Origin: Anaerolineaceae bacterium UBA1363
GTDB lineage: Bacteria; Chloroflexota; Anaerolineae; Anaerolineales; Anaerolineaceae
Direction of reading: 5' to 3'
NCBI GenBank assembly: GCA_002306055.1
Contig: DBRR01000037.1
Coordinates: 6,743 to 70,742 of the forward strand
Length of the DNA stretch: 64,000 nucleotides
The position numbers were made by a program, and so were the translations under genes. Under the pieces are notes generated by a model. It did no database searches and was not told the DNA's origin. It was given only the letters and a program-made list of their open reading frames with translations. Shown piece after piece: positions 24,986 to 33,961 of the stretch (within the stretch, counting starts at the first letter, position 1; every line of letters starts with the position of its first letter).

Positions 24986-25906
24986 TTACTGCTCGCCGTC
25001 CATGGCACAGCGGAATCCCAGGTCTGACCCGCTGTAAAAGCTCAGATCATATGCCCGGCTCGAAACGCGTGCCGCCAGCCAGTTGCTCGCCCAGCCGCCA
25101 CCACGAACCGTCCGCAGCTGGTTAGCCTCTTCTGCCAAAGGATTCTCTGTGGGACTGACGCTATAGAAATCTTCAATGTAACTATCCGCCACCCATTCCC
25201 AGACGTTTCCCGTCATATCCATTACGCCAAACTCACTTGCTCCTTCCGGGTAGCTGCCTACAGCCACGGTATCTCCCACGCAGGCAGACATGGTGGCATT
25301 GTGATAGATATTCGCTTTTGAACAGTCAGGAGCTTCATCGCCCCAAGGATAAGCCTTTGGGGTCGTTCCGCGTGCTGCCAGCTCCCACTCAGCTTCCGTC
25401 GGAAGACGCTTGCCAGCCCAGGTGCAATACGCCTGAGCCTGTTCCCACTTGACGTTGATCATCGGGAAATTGGCATAGTCGGGGTTCTGATAATAATCAT
25501 CCCGGGTTTTTGAAGCGGAAACAATCGGCGCGGCGCATCCTCCGGCGGCCACACAGGCGGCATACTGCGCGTTGGTCACCTCATAGACGTCAATCGCATA
25601 CGCTGACAAATTAACTTTATGCTGCGGGAGTTCATCGCTGGGGCAGTTATAGCTGTTATTATGCTCCGGATCACAGCCCATCATGTACTCTGTCGCCGGG
25701 ATAAGAACCATACCTTCCGGCACTTCAGTTCCACCCGGCTCTGCAACCGGCTCAGTCGCTATTTCGATATTTGGCTCGGTGGCAACAGCAGGAGTGGCTT
25801 CAATCTCCTCCTCAACAACCGGTTGTGGTGTCTGGAGTGGCGTTTGCATGATGCAACCAGACATGATTAACATCAGCAGCAATGCTGATAGGATCTTGCC
25901 CGACAT
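24986..25906 (-). CDS. Lipoprotein with formylglycine-generating-enzyme (SUMF1)-like domain
   Basis: The lipoprotein signal ends in LIMSGC, followed by an acidic Pro/Thr linker to about residue 65. The rest is a SUMF1/FGE-sulfatase domain: GMVLIPATEYMMGCD, YAIDVYEVTNAQYAACV, WAGKRLPTEAEWELAARG, AYPWGDEAP, MTGNVWEWVADSY, VRGGGWAS and LGFRCA. Many bacterial members are not sulfatase activators but carbohydrate- or ligand-binding surface proteins. No sulfatase gene is in the window, so the substrate is unknown. AGGAGG precedes the ATG by 6 nt. Confidence 0.9.
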   Translation of the reverse strand: MSGKILSALLLMLIMSGCIMQTPLQTPQPVVEEEIEATPAVATEPNIEIATEPVAEPGGTEVPEGMVLIPATEYMMGCDPEHNNSYNCPSDELPQHKVNLSAYAIDVYEVTNAQYAACVAAGGCAAPIVSASKTRDDYYQNPDYANFPMINVKWEQAQAYCTWAGKRLPTEAEWELAARGTTPKAYPWGDEAPDCSKANIYHNATMSACVGDTVAVGSYPEGASEFGVMDMTGNVWEWVADSYIEDFYSVSPTENPLAEEANQLRTVRGGGWASNWLAARVSSRAYDLSFYSGSDLGFRCAMDGEQ

Positions 25907-26288
25907 TGTGAACCTCCTAAACTAAAAAATCGCTAAAAGACGAAAATCTCCCACTAATATTATAGTAAAATTCACAACCGAATCCCAAATATGAAATTTC
26001 AGTTTGAGCAGGTTTTTGAACGATTACCTGTGAGACTTCTTCAAAATCGAGGATTGGCATGTACCGCTGGAACAGGCATCCAGTGGATCCTCTGTGTCTT
26101 TTTGCGTGAGTAGTTTTGCCGGATTGGATGGGAACTTTCCAATTCATAATCCAACATGCTCCTACCACATCCAATGCCGGCCTACGAAAAGAATCCGCAC
26201 CTGGATGTCACCCACGTTAATGCGTAATCGCAAGGTATGACACGATCCCCCTTATGTAAACAAAAACTCCTCACGAAGAGAAGTTGTG
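25907..26288. other. Intergenic region before tRNA-Val, no gene seen
   Basis: An 85-codon minus-strand frame (25917-26174) lacks a ribosome binding site and any family resemblance. No strong hairpin or repeat is evident. Confidence 0.5.
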
Positions 26289-26363
<75 letters not shown>

Positions 26364-26430
26364 GAAGTGCCGTGATTATAGCAAACCTATTCGAATTTGT
26401 CCACAACTACTTTTCCAACAATTCAGCGAA

Positions 26431-27648
26431 TTAAAGAGCCCGGATAATTTTTTCCACGTCGCCTGTCTCATCCAAGACTGCTGAGAAGTCCCGTTTACCA
26501 TCAATGGCTGCCTTCACCTTGTTCGCCATGCTGTCATCACCCAGTAAGATCGATCCGATCATTTTCCCATCGCGGAAAAGGAAGCTTTTATAACCGCCAT
26601 CTTTGCTTTCTGCCACCAGTCGGTCACCATCCAAACTTGGCGAAAACTGACCGATACTGAACACATCCACTCCCAGGACCTTCAGTCTGGTCGAAGGCGG
26701 GTCGCCTAAAAAGCTTGTTTCCTTGCCGGCTGCGTTCTGCCCGGCAATGGTTCCCTGGTTCTTTGCAGGTATCCACAGACCGTAGCTTCGGCCCTGGAAT
26801 TCAGTCAGATCTCCTGCCGCAAGGATATCCGGATTGGAGGTCACCATGTGCTCGTCCACCAGCACGCCCCGGTTGATTGCCAGCCCTGCTGACCTTGCCA
26901 GCTCAAGGTTAGCCGAAACTCCCGTGCTAATCAGCACCAGGTCCGCCGGCAGCACCTGCCCATCCGCCAGTTCCACGTTCTCAACCCTGCCATCCCCCTG
27001 CAGCGCCTTGGTCATTGCCGGCACAACCACTTTGATCCCCATGTCCTCAATCTTTTTCTTGAGGATCCCGCTGGCTTGGGCGTCCAGTTGCCGTGGAAGG
27101 AGCCAATCGAGCCCTTCCAGCACGGTTACTTCAGCGCCCTGCCGTGCCACTGCCCCAGCCACTTCCAGCCCCAACAGCCCACCCCCGATGCAAATCACCT
27201 TCGCTTGTTGCCTGGCAACATCCATGATCAGGTCAGCATCCTCAAGCGTTCGCAGGGTTTGGACGCCTTTGAGTTCCCTGCCGGGGAACGGCGGCACGTT
27301 CGGGTGAGCACCCGAAGCCAGGATCAGCTTGTCATAAGCTAACTTTTGTCCATTTGCCAGGGAAATTTGCTTTGTCTCAGCATTGATCGCATCAACATGG
27401 GTGTTGAGCAGGATTGTGATGTGGTTCTGGAGATACCACTGCTGGTCATGCAAGGAAAGCTTTTCGCGCTCCACCTCCCCTGCCAGGTAGCGGGTCAGGC
27501 TCATACGAAAGTAGGGCAAGTTGGGCTCTTCGGAAATTAATGTAATATCAGCGTCTGCTTGCTCTGTATGAATCGCCTCTGCGGCACTCACGCCTGCAAT
27601 CCCCCCGCCGATGATAATATATCGTTTTTTAGCTTCTGATTGTGACAT
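26431..27648 (-). CDS. FAD/NAD(P)-dependent oxidoreductase (rubredoxin/nitrite-reductase-like)
   Basis: A two-dinucleotide-binding-domain flavoprotein. YIIIGGGIAGVSAAE near the N-terminus binds FAD, VICIGGGLLGLEVAG near residue 150 binds NAD(P)H, and SNPDILAAGDLTEF closes the FAD site. The overall layout and the ~405 aa length fit rubredoxin/ferredoxin-NAD reductases and the N-terminal part of NirB-type nitrite reductases. It likely passes electrons from NAD(P)H to a small redox protein, but no rubredoxin, ferredoxin or nitrite reductase gene is adjacent. GGAGC precedes the ATG. Confidence 0.88.
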   Translation of the reverse strand: MSQSEAKKRYIIIGGGIAGVSAAEAIHTEQADADITLISEEPNLPYFRMSLTRYLAGEVEREKLSLHDQQWYLQNHITILLNTHVDAINAETKQISLANGQKLAYDKLILASGAHPNVPPFPGRELKGVQTLRTLEDADLIMDVARQQAKVICIGGGLLGLEVAGAVARQGAEVTVLEGLDWLLPRQLDAQASGILKKKIEDMGIKVVVPAMTKALQGDGRVENVELADGQVLPADLVLISTGVSANLELARSAGLAINRGVLVDEHMVTSNPDILAAGDLTEFQGRSYGLWIPAKNQGTIAGQNAAGKETSFLGDPPSTRLKVLGVDVFSIGQFSPSLDGDRLVAESKDGGYKSFLFRDGKMIGSILLGDDSMANKVKAAIDGKRDFSAVLDETGDVEKIIRAL

Positions 27649-27800
27649 GTTTGCTCCTGCGACTATTTGAGAATATGATTGTAATGACCCCTGTTTGACA
27701 TTTCGATAGCTTGTAACGGGTTCTAATGCGCATCGTCCAAAAAGGCATCAGAACACGAACTGAGCTTTTCAGGCTCCGTAAACTATAAAATATTGTGTAA

Positions 27801-28082
27801 TTAAAACTCAGTCAGGATGCTGCGATTCGTTATTGCAGAAAATTCTGCAAACTCATAGCAAGGCAGGATTGTTCCCTTTTCAGCGGGGATTGAGCTGCCA
27901 TTGTTGAAATCCGGGAAATACTCCTGAAAGTCATTAGGGATCATGTGCTCAAAATTGCGATTCCATGGGGCTAAAACTGCAAAGATCATGATGATCGCCA
28001 TAATGATTGCAATCAAGGGTGCTAGGCACCCCAGGCAGCCACAGCTGCAACAGCCGCATCCACTTCCACTTCCACCGTCCAT
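27801..28082 (-). CDS. Small membrane protein with Cys-rich N-terminus
   Basis: This 93-residue protein is not from a family I recognise. A strong ribosome binding site (AAGGAGG) 6 nt before the ATG supports it. The N-terminus is remarkable: GSGCGCCSCGCLGC holds seven Cys residues within the first 20. A hydrophobic helix follows (about 21-40, rich in Ile and Met), then ~50 polar, acidic residues. The Cys cluster could bind a metal or be lipid-modified, but this is inference. It lies downstream of a possible 43-codon frame on the same strand. Confidence 0.7.
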   Translation of the reverse strand: MDGGSGSGCGCCSCGCLGCLAPLIAIIMAIIMIFAVLAPWNRNFEHMIPNDFQEYFPDFNNGSSIPAEKGTILPCYEFAEFSAITNRSILTEF

Positions 28083-28251
28083 GATAGACCTCCTTGATTG
28101 AATTGGTCTAATTGTAAGACAAATTCACAAAGGTAGTACCCATCAGGTTGTTTCTTAACAGAATAAGCCTGTAATTACCCTAAATCGGTAAAACTTTAAC
28201 TAATTGCCAGGCTCAGTACCAATGTCCAGAGAGTGTCAGAATTGTTGCGAT

Positions 28252-28383
28252 TTAGGATGGAATACTTTTCACCACCCTCCCCTGGTAAACCGCCCCCGGC
28301 GGAATGACACCCAGGAGCCCAAAGAGCATTCCGATCAAACCAGTAACTCCAAACGCCGTAAGATCGCTAAGCCGTGCAATCAT
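28252..28383 (-). CDS. Possible 43-residue small membrane protein
   Basis: A short frame starts at ATG 28383 with GGTGG about 7 nt upstream. It encodes a peptide with one clear hydrophobic stretch (FGVTGLIGMLFGLLGVIPP) between basic ends. It is divergent from trpS and precedes the Cys-rich membrane protein by 170 bp. Support is limited to the start context and the membrane-like composition. It may be a chance frame. Confidence 0.3.
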   Translation of the reverse strand: MIARLSDLTAFGVTGLIGMLFGLLGVIPPGAVYQGRVVKSIPS

Positions 28384-28426
28384 TCATTACCACCAAAAGA
28401 AAACCGCAGGAGTAACCAGAGTGCCT

Positions 28427-28432
28427 TATAAT
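28427..28432 (+). promoter_or_regulatory. -10 box of the trpS promoter
   Basis: TATAAT lies 28 bp before the trpS ATG, giving a leader of about 22 nt that contains GAGGAG. The -35 region is weak, and no T-box or Trp-codon leader peptide is visible. Confidence 0.5.
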
Positions 28433-28460
28433 AGGTTGAATCGCTATAGAGGAGTGCTTT

Positions 28461-29456
28461 ATGAAACCAATCTCGCTGACCGGCATCAAACCGACCGGCA
28501 ATCCGCACATCGGGAACTACTTTGGCATGTACAAACCTGCCATTGCTCTGACCGAAAAATATCTCGGTCTCTATTTCGTTGCCGATTTACACGCCCTCAC
28601 CACCACCCCCGACCGGAAAGAACTTCAGCACCTGATCCACGAGGTGGCCGCGGGCTGGTTGGCTCTCGGGCTTGACCCGGATAACAGCGTTTTCTTCCGC
28701 CAATCAGGCATACCCGAGATTCCTGAATGTGCGTGGATGCTTGCCTGCGTGACCAGTAAAGGTCTGATGAACCGAGCTCACGCCTATAAGGCTGCAGTGG
28801 ATAAAAACCTCGAAGCGGAGCGTGACCCGGACGACGGCATCAACATGGGCCTCTATAACTACCCGGTCTTGATGGCTGCAGACATCCTGCTTTATGGGTC
28901 GGACGTGGTGCCTGTTGGGCTTGATCAAAAACAGCACATCGAAATCACGCGCGACATCGCCGAGAATTTCAACCGCACCTATGGTAAAACGCTCAAACTT
29001 CCGGAAGGACTTTTTGCAGAAGATTTGCAGGACGTACCGGGCATCGACGGGCGCAAAATGAGCAAAAGCTATGGCAATACAATCCCGATATTCGCCGATG
29101 AAAACACAATACGCAAGCAGGTCATGCGAATTGTCACTGACAGCCGTACGCCAGAGGAACCCAAAAATCCCGATGGCGACAATCTGTTCCAGATTTTCCG
29201 CCTTTTTGCCACCCCCGAACGGACTGAGGAAGTGCGCCAGCACTACCTGGCTGGCGGTTTGGGCTACGGAACCTTGAAACAGGAACTATCAGACACCATC
29301 CTGGCATATTTTGACGACGCCAGGCAGAAATTTAACGATTACATGCAGGATACAACCGCCTTGGATGCGATCCTGGAGCGCGGCGCCGAAAAGGCACGCG
29401 ACATTGCCATTCCAGTCCTGAAACGCATGCGCAAAGCAGTAGGAATAGACCGTTAA
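28461..29456 (+). CDS. trpS: Tryptophan--tRNA ligase
   Basis: A class I aminoacyl-tRNA synthetase charging tRNA-Trp. The HIGH signature appears as PHIGN at residues 15-19, and the KMSKS loop as GRKMSKSYGN near residue 195. The length of 331 aa is typical. GAGGAG lies 7 nt before the ATG. The stop codon overlaps the start of the next gene (TAATG), so the cation transporter is translationally coupled. The tRNA-Trp gene is in the same window at 51114. Confidence 0.96.
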   Translation: MKPISLTGIKPTGNPHIGNYFGMYKPAIALTEKYLGLYFVADLHALTTTPDRKELQHLIHEVAAGWLALGLDPDNSVFFRQSGIPEIPECAWMLACVTSKGLMNRAHAYKAAVDKNLEAERDPDDGINMGLYNYPVLMAADILLYGSDVVPVGLDQKQHIEITRDIAENFNRTYGKTLKLPEGLFAEDLQDVPGIDGRKMSKSYGNTIPIFADENTIRKQVMRIVTDSRTPEEPKNPDGDNLFQIFRLFATPERTEEVRQHYLAGGLGYGTLKQELSDTILAYFDDARQKFNDYMQDTTALDAILERGAEKARDIAIPVLKRMRKAVGIDR

Positions 29457-30388
29457 TGACCTCCTCTTCATTCGTTAACTCCAACTCTATTAGCACGGCT
29501 GAACGCAGTAAGCTCAGCAACCAGGCGGTTTCGCTGACGTTGATCGCCAATGTAATTTTGTCGGTCCTGAAAACCAGCGTTGGCATCCTGGGTCACTCTC
29601 CCGCCTTGCTCGCAGACGGCATCAACAGCACTTCGGATGTGGTTTACAACATTGTCGTATCGATCTTCGTGCGTGCCGCTCATAAACCCGCCGATGACGA
29701 GCATCCTTACGGGCACACGCAATTCGAAAGCATTGGCGCATTGGTAGTCGGCGCCTTTGTTATTACCACTGCCATCACGATTTTTTGGGACTCCGTCAAC
29801 TCTTTGTTTGATTTCTTCAGAGGGGGCGGTGATTTTACCGGCAGTGCCCGGTACACCCTTTACGCAGCTTTATTTACTGTGTTCCTTAAAGGGTTTCTGA
29901 GTTTTTACACTCGGAAGATAGGCAAAAAGACCAACAATCCTTCTGTCATCGCCCTGGCACAAGACCACCGCAACGACATTTTCTCGGCTTCAGCGGTGGT
30001 AATCGGCATCGCCATGAGCCAATTCGGCTATCACTGGGTGGATCCCCTGGCTGGGGCGATAGTGGCAATCTTGATTCTCAGAACCGGTATCGGAATTTTG
30101 CGCGATTCAACGGATGATCTGATGGATACGCTTCCCGGGCAAGTACTGAATGAACAAATTCGTGAACTGGCAAGCAAAGTTCCCGGAGTACAGGCGATCG
30201 ATTCGATCAAGGCACATCGTTTTGGGCAATACCTCGTGATTAACCTTGCCATATTTGTGGATGGTGCCATCAGTGTCGATCAGGGCGATACCATTGCGGA
30301 TCAGGTTGAAAAAGTACTGGTGGAGGGCATCGATTTTGTGCGGGCCGTACATGTACATTTTCACTCAAAAGATGGATCCCAATCGTGA
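29456..30388 (+). CDS. Cation diffusion facilitator transporter
   Basis: A CDF-family metal/proton antiporter of the cytoplasmic membrane. Metal-site motifs are visible: DGINSTSD in helix 2, HPYGH in the following loop, and HRNDIFSA in helix 5. The C-terminal ~85 residues form the cytosolic dimerisation domain (VQAIDSIKAHRFGQYLVINLAI...VHVHFH). The substrate (Zn, Fe or Mn) cannot be set from sequence. Its ATG overlaps the trpS stop, an unusual pairing of a synthetase with a metal exporter. Confidence 0.92.
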   Translation: MTSSSFVNSNSISTAERSKLSNQAVSLTLIANVILSVLKTSVGILGHSPALLADGINSTSDVVYNIVVSIFVRAAHKPADDEHPYGHTQFESIGALVVGAFVITTAITIFWDSVNSLFDFFRGGGDFTGSARYTLYAALFTVFLKGFLSFYTRKIGKKTNNPSVIALAQDHRNDIFSASAVVIGIAMSQFGYHWVDPLAGAIVAILILRTGIGILRDSTDDLMDTLPGQVLNEQIRELASKVPGVQAIDSIKAHRFGQYLVINLAIFVDGAISVDQGDTIADQVEKVLVEGIDFVRAVHVHFHSKDGSQS

Positions 30389-30457
30389 GAGGTGCGATTT
30401 TATCCCTGCGGGGTTTGATATCATTAAGCCAGACCGAACCACATAAGGAGTTTGCAG

Positions 30458-31624
30458 ATGAACAATTTCGAGTTCTATAATTCTACGCGGATCATTTTCG
30501 GCAAGGGAACTATCGCGAAACTTAGCAAGCGCGTTCCTCGCAAAGCTAAAGTCATGCTGATCTACGGTGGCGGGTCTATCAAAGAAAATGGGGTCTACGA
30601 GAAGGTGATGGATGCACTTAAGAAGCATAAGGTTGTCGAATTTTCCGGTATCGAAGCCAACCCCGATTACGCCACCCTCCTCAAAGCCATCAAGCAGGTC
30701 CGCAAAAAGCATGTCGACTTCCTATTGGCGGTCGGTGGGGGCTCGGTGATTGACGGCACAAAGTTCATCTCTTTGGCAAGCCCCAATGAAGGCATCGAAC
30801 CATGGGACATCATCAGCCGCGATCTGGCAAAAGATCTGAAAAAGGTTATTCCCTTTGGGACTGTGCTAACCCTTCCAGCAACTGGCAGTGAGTTTAATCA
30901 CAACGCGGTTATCTCACGCCGCGAGACCGAAGAAAAACTCTCATTTTCCAGTGAACGGGTTTATCCCAAGTTTTCCATCCTGGACCCTGAAACCACCTAT
31001 TCTCTGCCCCAAAAGCAACTTCGCAATGGACTGGTGGATGCCTATGTTCACGTGATGGAACAGTACATGACCTACCCAGTTGGTGCGATTGTTCAGGACC
31101 GCCAGGCTGAAGCATTGCTGATGGCTATTATTGAGATGGCTCCGGCGGTACTTAACACAAACCATCCAGATTATGACGCCCGCGCCAATTTCATGTGGGT
31201 TTGTTCAAACGCACTCAACCACTTGATCGGCGTTGGTGTGCCGCAGGACTGGGCAACCCATAGCATCGGGCACGAACTGACCGCGCTTTACGGCTTGGCA
31301 CATGCAGAGTCTTTGGCAGTCGTTTTGCCATGGCTGCTATGGTACAAGCGCGACCAAAAGCGTGACAAACTCCTGCAGTATGGCTACCGTGTACTGGATC
31401 AGAAACAGCAGAAATACTCCGAGCGCATTGACCGTACCATCGAAGCAACCGCCGCCTTCTTTCAGAGCGTAGGTATGCCCACGACCCTTACCTCCTTTGG
31501 AGTCGACCCTGACGAAGCTGCTGCGAAGGTGCAGGCGCGCTGGGAAGCTCGGGGGTGGAGTCTCGGTGAACATGGTGATATCACCGGTGCCGACGCCGCG
31601 GCAATTCTGCGTTTGAGCAGGTAG
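30458..31624 (+). CDS. Iron-containing alcohol dehydrogenase (YqhD/BDH-like)
   Basis: A group III NAD(P)-dependent alcohol dehydrogenase. The dinucleotide region has MLIYGGGSIKENG and AVGGGSVIDGTKF. The metal ligands are in DAYVHVMEQY (Asp and His) and HSIGHELTALYGLAHAESL (two His). The FxNPTR-like N-terminus and the GTVLTLPATGSEFN motif fit the butanol dehydrogenase/YqhD subgroup, which reduces aldehydes. The start at 30458 is preferred over an in-frame TTG at 30452 because AAGGAG lies 7 nt upstream. The gene stands 69 bp after the CDF gene. Confidence 0.93.
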   Translation: MNNFEFYNSTRIIFGKGTIAKLSKRVPRKAKVMLIYGGGSIKENGVYEKVMDALKKHKVVEFSGIEANPDYATLLKAIKQVRKKHVDFLLAVGGGSVIDGTKFISLASPNEGIEPWDIISRDLAKDLKKVIPFGTVLTLPATGSEFNHNAVISRRETEEKLSFSSERVYPKFSILDPETTYSLPQKQLRNGLVDAYVHVMEQYMTYPVGAIVQDRQAEALLMAIIEMAPAVLNTNHPDYDARANFMWVCSNALNHLIGVGVPQDWATHSIGHELTALYGLAHAESLAVVLPWLLWYKRDQKRDKLLQYGYRVLDQKQQKYSERIDRTIEATAAFFQSVGMPTTLTSFGVDPDEAAAKVQARWEARGWSLGEHGDITGADAAAILRLSR

Positions 31625-31840
31625 GAATTATTGCCTTCACTGCGAGCCCCGGGCTTGAAAATCATTCCACTTTACTGGGTGGCAGAGGCGTGGCAGTCTG
31701 TATGACCGTCACTGCGAGCCCCGATTCTGACGTGGGAGCAAACCTAAAGTTTTGTGAGGGGCGCGACAGTCTGCAGTTATGTTTTTCTTCTTAAAGATTC
31801 GAAAGGCAGCTCGCCATACCTTGCTTCGCGAGCACAGGTG
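31625..31840. repeat. Intergenic repeats with TCACTGCGAGCCCCG motifs
   Basis: TCACTGCGAGCCCCG occurs at about 31638 and 31709. The style (TCA.TGCGAG...GTGGCA) resembles short dispersed intergenic repeats found widely in Chloroflexota genomes. No gene is visible. Confidence 0.5.
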
Positions 31841-32045
31841 CAAAAGAAGCTCGCAGCGGAACCCGGCTACAAAGGAAAGAATCCCTGTAGGCCGGAATGA
31901 GACCGCCCTGCAGCCTTACTCTCACAGCCAACCATTGCGGGCTCACTCCGGCATCGTCCTCAAAATAAACATTTTCCATGTCGAAAAAGGCAGATCGCCA
32001 TACCCTGCTTCACGGGCACAGACGCAAAGGAAACTCGCGATGACG
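31841..32045 (+). repeat. Dispersed intergenic repeat, copy 1
   Basis: About 200 bp from CAAAAGAAGCTCGCAGCG to CTCGCGATGACGG recurs at 36389-36574 with small indels. The central 50 bp (GGGCTCACTCCGGCATCGTC through CATTTTCCATGTCG) is identical. It contains the inverted pair GCCGGAATGAG / CTCACTCCGGC. No coding capacity is apparent. Confidence 0.85.
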
Positions 32046-32073
32046 GGCAGTGCCGTCAAAGCGAGCCTGTTTT

Positions 32074-32940
32074 TTATTTTCTTCTCAAGAGCTGCTTCAA
32101 CCAGGCAAAGAGCAGCTTGAAAACCATCATCAGGTAATAGAACCAATTGAAGAGGAAGAAATGCTCGCGAGCAAAGTGCTTGCGATAGTACAGGTAATAC
32201 GAGCGGTGCCATTGGAGAATGGAGTAATATGGATGGGTTTTTGAGCCACCTTCACCCCCATAGTGAACGATGCTGCTCAGCGGCACATACATCACCTTCC
32301 AACCGGACTGACGTGCTCGCAGGCAGTAATCGCTATCTTCCTGATAGGCAAAAAAGTGCTCGTCCAGCCCTCCAATCTGCTGATAGACTTCGCGCCGAAT
32401 GAACATGCATGAGCCCGAAACCGCCTTTACTTCCGCGACCTCATCCTCCGGAAGCCAGGATTGCAGGTAACCATTGAGCTCCTTGCTTTTAGGGAAGAGC
32501 TTACCAAGCTTTAGAAAATACCCGAACACCTCAACCGGACGGGCGTCCCCACGGCGCGACTGCTGCTGGAAACTACCATCCTCATTAAGTACCTTTGGAA
32601 TGGTTATGCCAACTTGAGGATTTTGCCGCAAATAGGCAATTTGTGGTCCAAAACAATCTTCAGTCAACAAGGTATCGGGGTTGAGCAGCAAAATGTAATC
32701 CCCTTTGGCCAAAGCCATTGCCTGGTTGTTTCCGCGGGTAAAGCCAAGGTTGCCCTGATTGCGAATTAGCGTTATTTCCGGATGGTAGTGTTCGATCCAA
32801 GCCACAGTCCCATCGGTGGACCCATTGTCCACCATGATCACCTCATAGCTCAACCCACTGGAATATCGCTCAATCGAAGCCAGCAAAGGCTTCAGGTAAT
32901 CAAGCGCGTTTAAAGGTACAAGACAAATTGACAGGTCCAT
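32074..32940 (-). CDS. Family 2 glycosyltransferase (rhamnosyltransferase-like)
   Basis: A GT-A fold glycosyltransferase using a nucleotide-sugar donor. Motifs are VIMVDNGSTDGTVAWI, GNLGFTRGNNQAMALA, LLLNPDT (the DXD-like metal site) and FFAYQEDSDYCLRARQSGW. The C-terminal ~35 residues carry a hydrophobic, aromatic, basic segment that likely attaches to the membrane. It resembles WbbL-type enzymes acting on polysaccharides or cell-wall polymers; the exact acceptor is unknown. The start overlaps the stop of the yihY-like gene (TAATG), so the two are coupled. Confidence 0.88.
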   Translation of the reverse strand: MDLSICLVPLNALDYLKPLLASIERYSSGLSYEVIMVDNGSTDGTVAWIEHYHPEITLIRNQGNLGFTRGNNQAMALAKGDYILLLNPDTLLTEDCFGPQIAYLRQNPQVGITIPKVLNEDGSFQQQSRRGDARPVEVFGYFLKLGKLFPKSKELNGYLQSWLPEDEVAEVKAVSGSCMFIRREVYQQIGGLDEHFFAYQEDSDYCLRARQSGWKVMYVPLSSIVHYGGEGGSKTHPYYSILQWHRSYYLYYRKHFAREHFFLFNWFYYLMMVFKLLFAWLKQLLRRK

Positions 32941-33926
32941 TATGCTTCCGCCCCTCCTGCATCTGATTCCACTATTTCAGCATCACTTCGCTTGCGTTTT
33001 AGGTGCGTGTCGATGGCATACACCAGATGGGCACCAAAAAAGAGGATGTAACCGCTTAGGTAAAGCCAAAACATCAATGCGATGATAGAAGCCAGTGAAC
33101 CATAAATGATTTCATAATTGGTAAAACCACTGGAAATCGCCCAGCCAAGCAAACGACTGGAGAGCTCCCACAAAACCGCGCTCAACCCCGCCCCAATCAA
33201 ACGCGCTTTGAAGACAATACTGGTGCTTTGAGGGATCCAGCTGTACACAGCCAGAAACAACAGAAACTTTAGCACCAGTGGCACGAGATTAAGCAAATAG
33301 TTCCATGCATTGGTCGAAGTAAGCAGTTCACCAAAAAGTGCATTCTCTGCTGATGGCAAGATATCGATGATTGTGTTAAAAAACAGAGACGCACTGAATA
33401 GCAAGATCATCGCCAGGATGATCAATAGCGCCATTCCCCGGCTTTTGAGAAAGCCCGGTCGGTTGCCTTTGAGAAAGGCGCGATTCACGTTCACTATAAT
33501 TTTATCAAAGACATTTGAGCCTGACCAAAGCAAGGAGATAAGAGCCACAATCGTGACAGGACCGCGCATATTGAGGACGTAAGTGATCTGAGTGTTGACT
33601 GTATCAGCCGAGACGGGGATCCATTGCGTGATGATCTCCAATAATTCAACTTTTACCAACTCCCCTTCCAAAAACATCGAACCGACTGATACAACCGCCA
33701 GGAGCAAGGGAAAGATGGAAAAGAGACCATAATAAGCCAGGCTGGCGGAAGCTTCGGCACCACGCATAAGGTTAAAATTATTTAGAGCATGGCGAAGAAT
33801 ACCAAGCGTGCCGCCCAGGCGGTCATTGAGGTCCAGGTAAAAATTGCGCAGGCGGTCCTTGACCTCACTGAGGCGTTCGCTCCAGGTTTTATTTTTCCCT
33901 TTTAGAATTCGAAATAAACCTGACAT
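32940..33926 (-). CDS. YihY/virulence-factor-BrkB family membrane protein
   Basis: The family signature is visible as MRGAEASASLAYYGLFSIFPLLLAVVS, followed by about five further hydrophobic helices and LWSGSNVFDKIIVNVNRAF. The start at 33926 (MSGLFRIL) is chosen over the longer frame to 34082, which would overlap the amylase gene and has a non-family N-terminus. TATAAT lies exactly 6 nt before this ATG with no Shine-Dalgarno, so translation is probably leaderless. Family function is not firmly known. It sits between an amylase-like gene and a glycosyltransferase gene. Confidence 0.88.
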   Translation of the reverse strand: MSGLFRILKGKNKTWSERLSEVKDRLRNFYLDLNDRLGGTLGILRHALNNFNLMRGAEASASLAYYGLFSIFPLLLAVVSVGSMFLEGELVKVELLEIITQWIPVSADTVNTQITYVLNMRGPVTIVALISLLWSGSNVFDKIIVNVNRAFLKGNRPGFLKSRGMALLIILAMILLFSASLFFNTIIDILPSAENALFGELLTSTNAWNYLLNLVPLVLKFLLFLAVYSWIPQSTSIVFKARLIGAGLSAVLWELSSRLLGWAISSGFTNYEIIYGSLASIIALMFWLYLSGYILFFGAHLVYAIDTHLKRKRSDAEIVESDAGGAEA

Positions 33927-33932
33927 AAGTTG

Positions 33933-33961
33933 ATTATAAGCGCAACAAAGGCTAATGCCAG
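33933..33961 (-). promoter_or_regulatory. Internal promoter of yihY-like gene, apparently leaderless
   Basis: CTGGCA (33956-33961) and TATAAT (33933-33938) are 17 bp apart on the minus strand, and the -10 box is 6 nt from the ATG. The promoter overlaps the end of the amylase-like coding region. Confidence 0.65.

Noticed and set aside
25917..26174. 85-codon minus-strand frame upstream of tRNA-Val
   Set aside because: No ribosome binding site, no domain or membrane pattern.
28083..28460. T-box riboswitch upstream of trpS
   Set aside because: No T-box sequence, specifier stem or terminator is visible; the -10 box leaves a leader of only about 22 nt.
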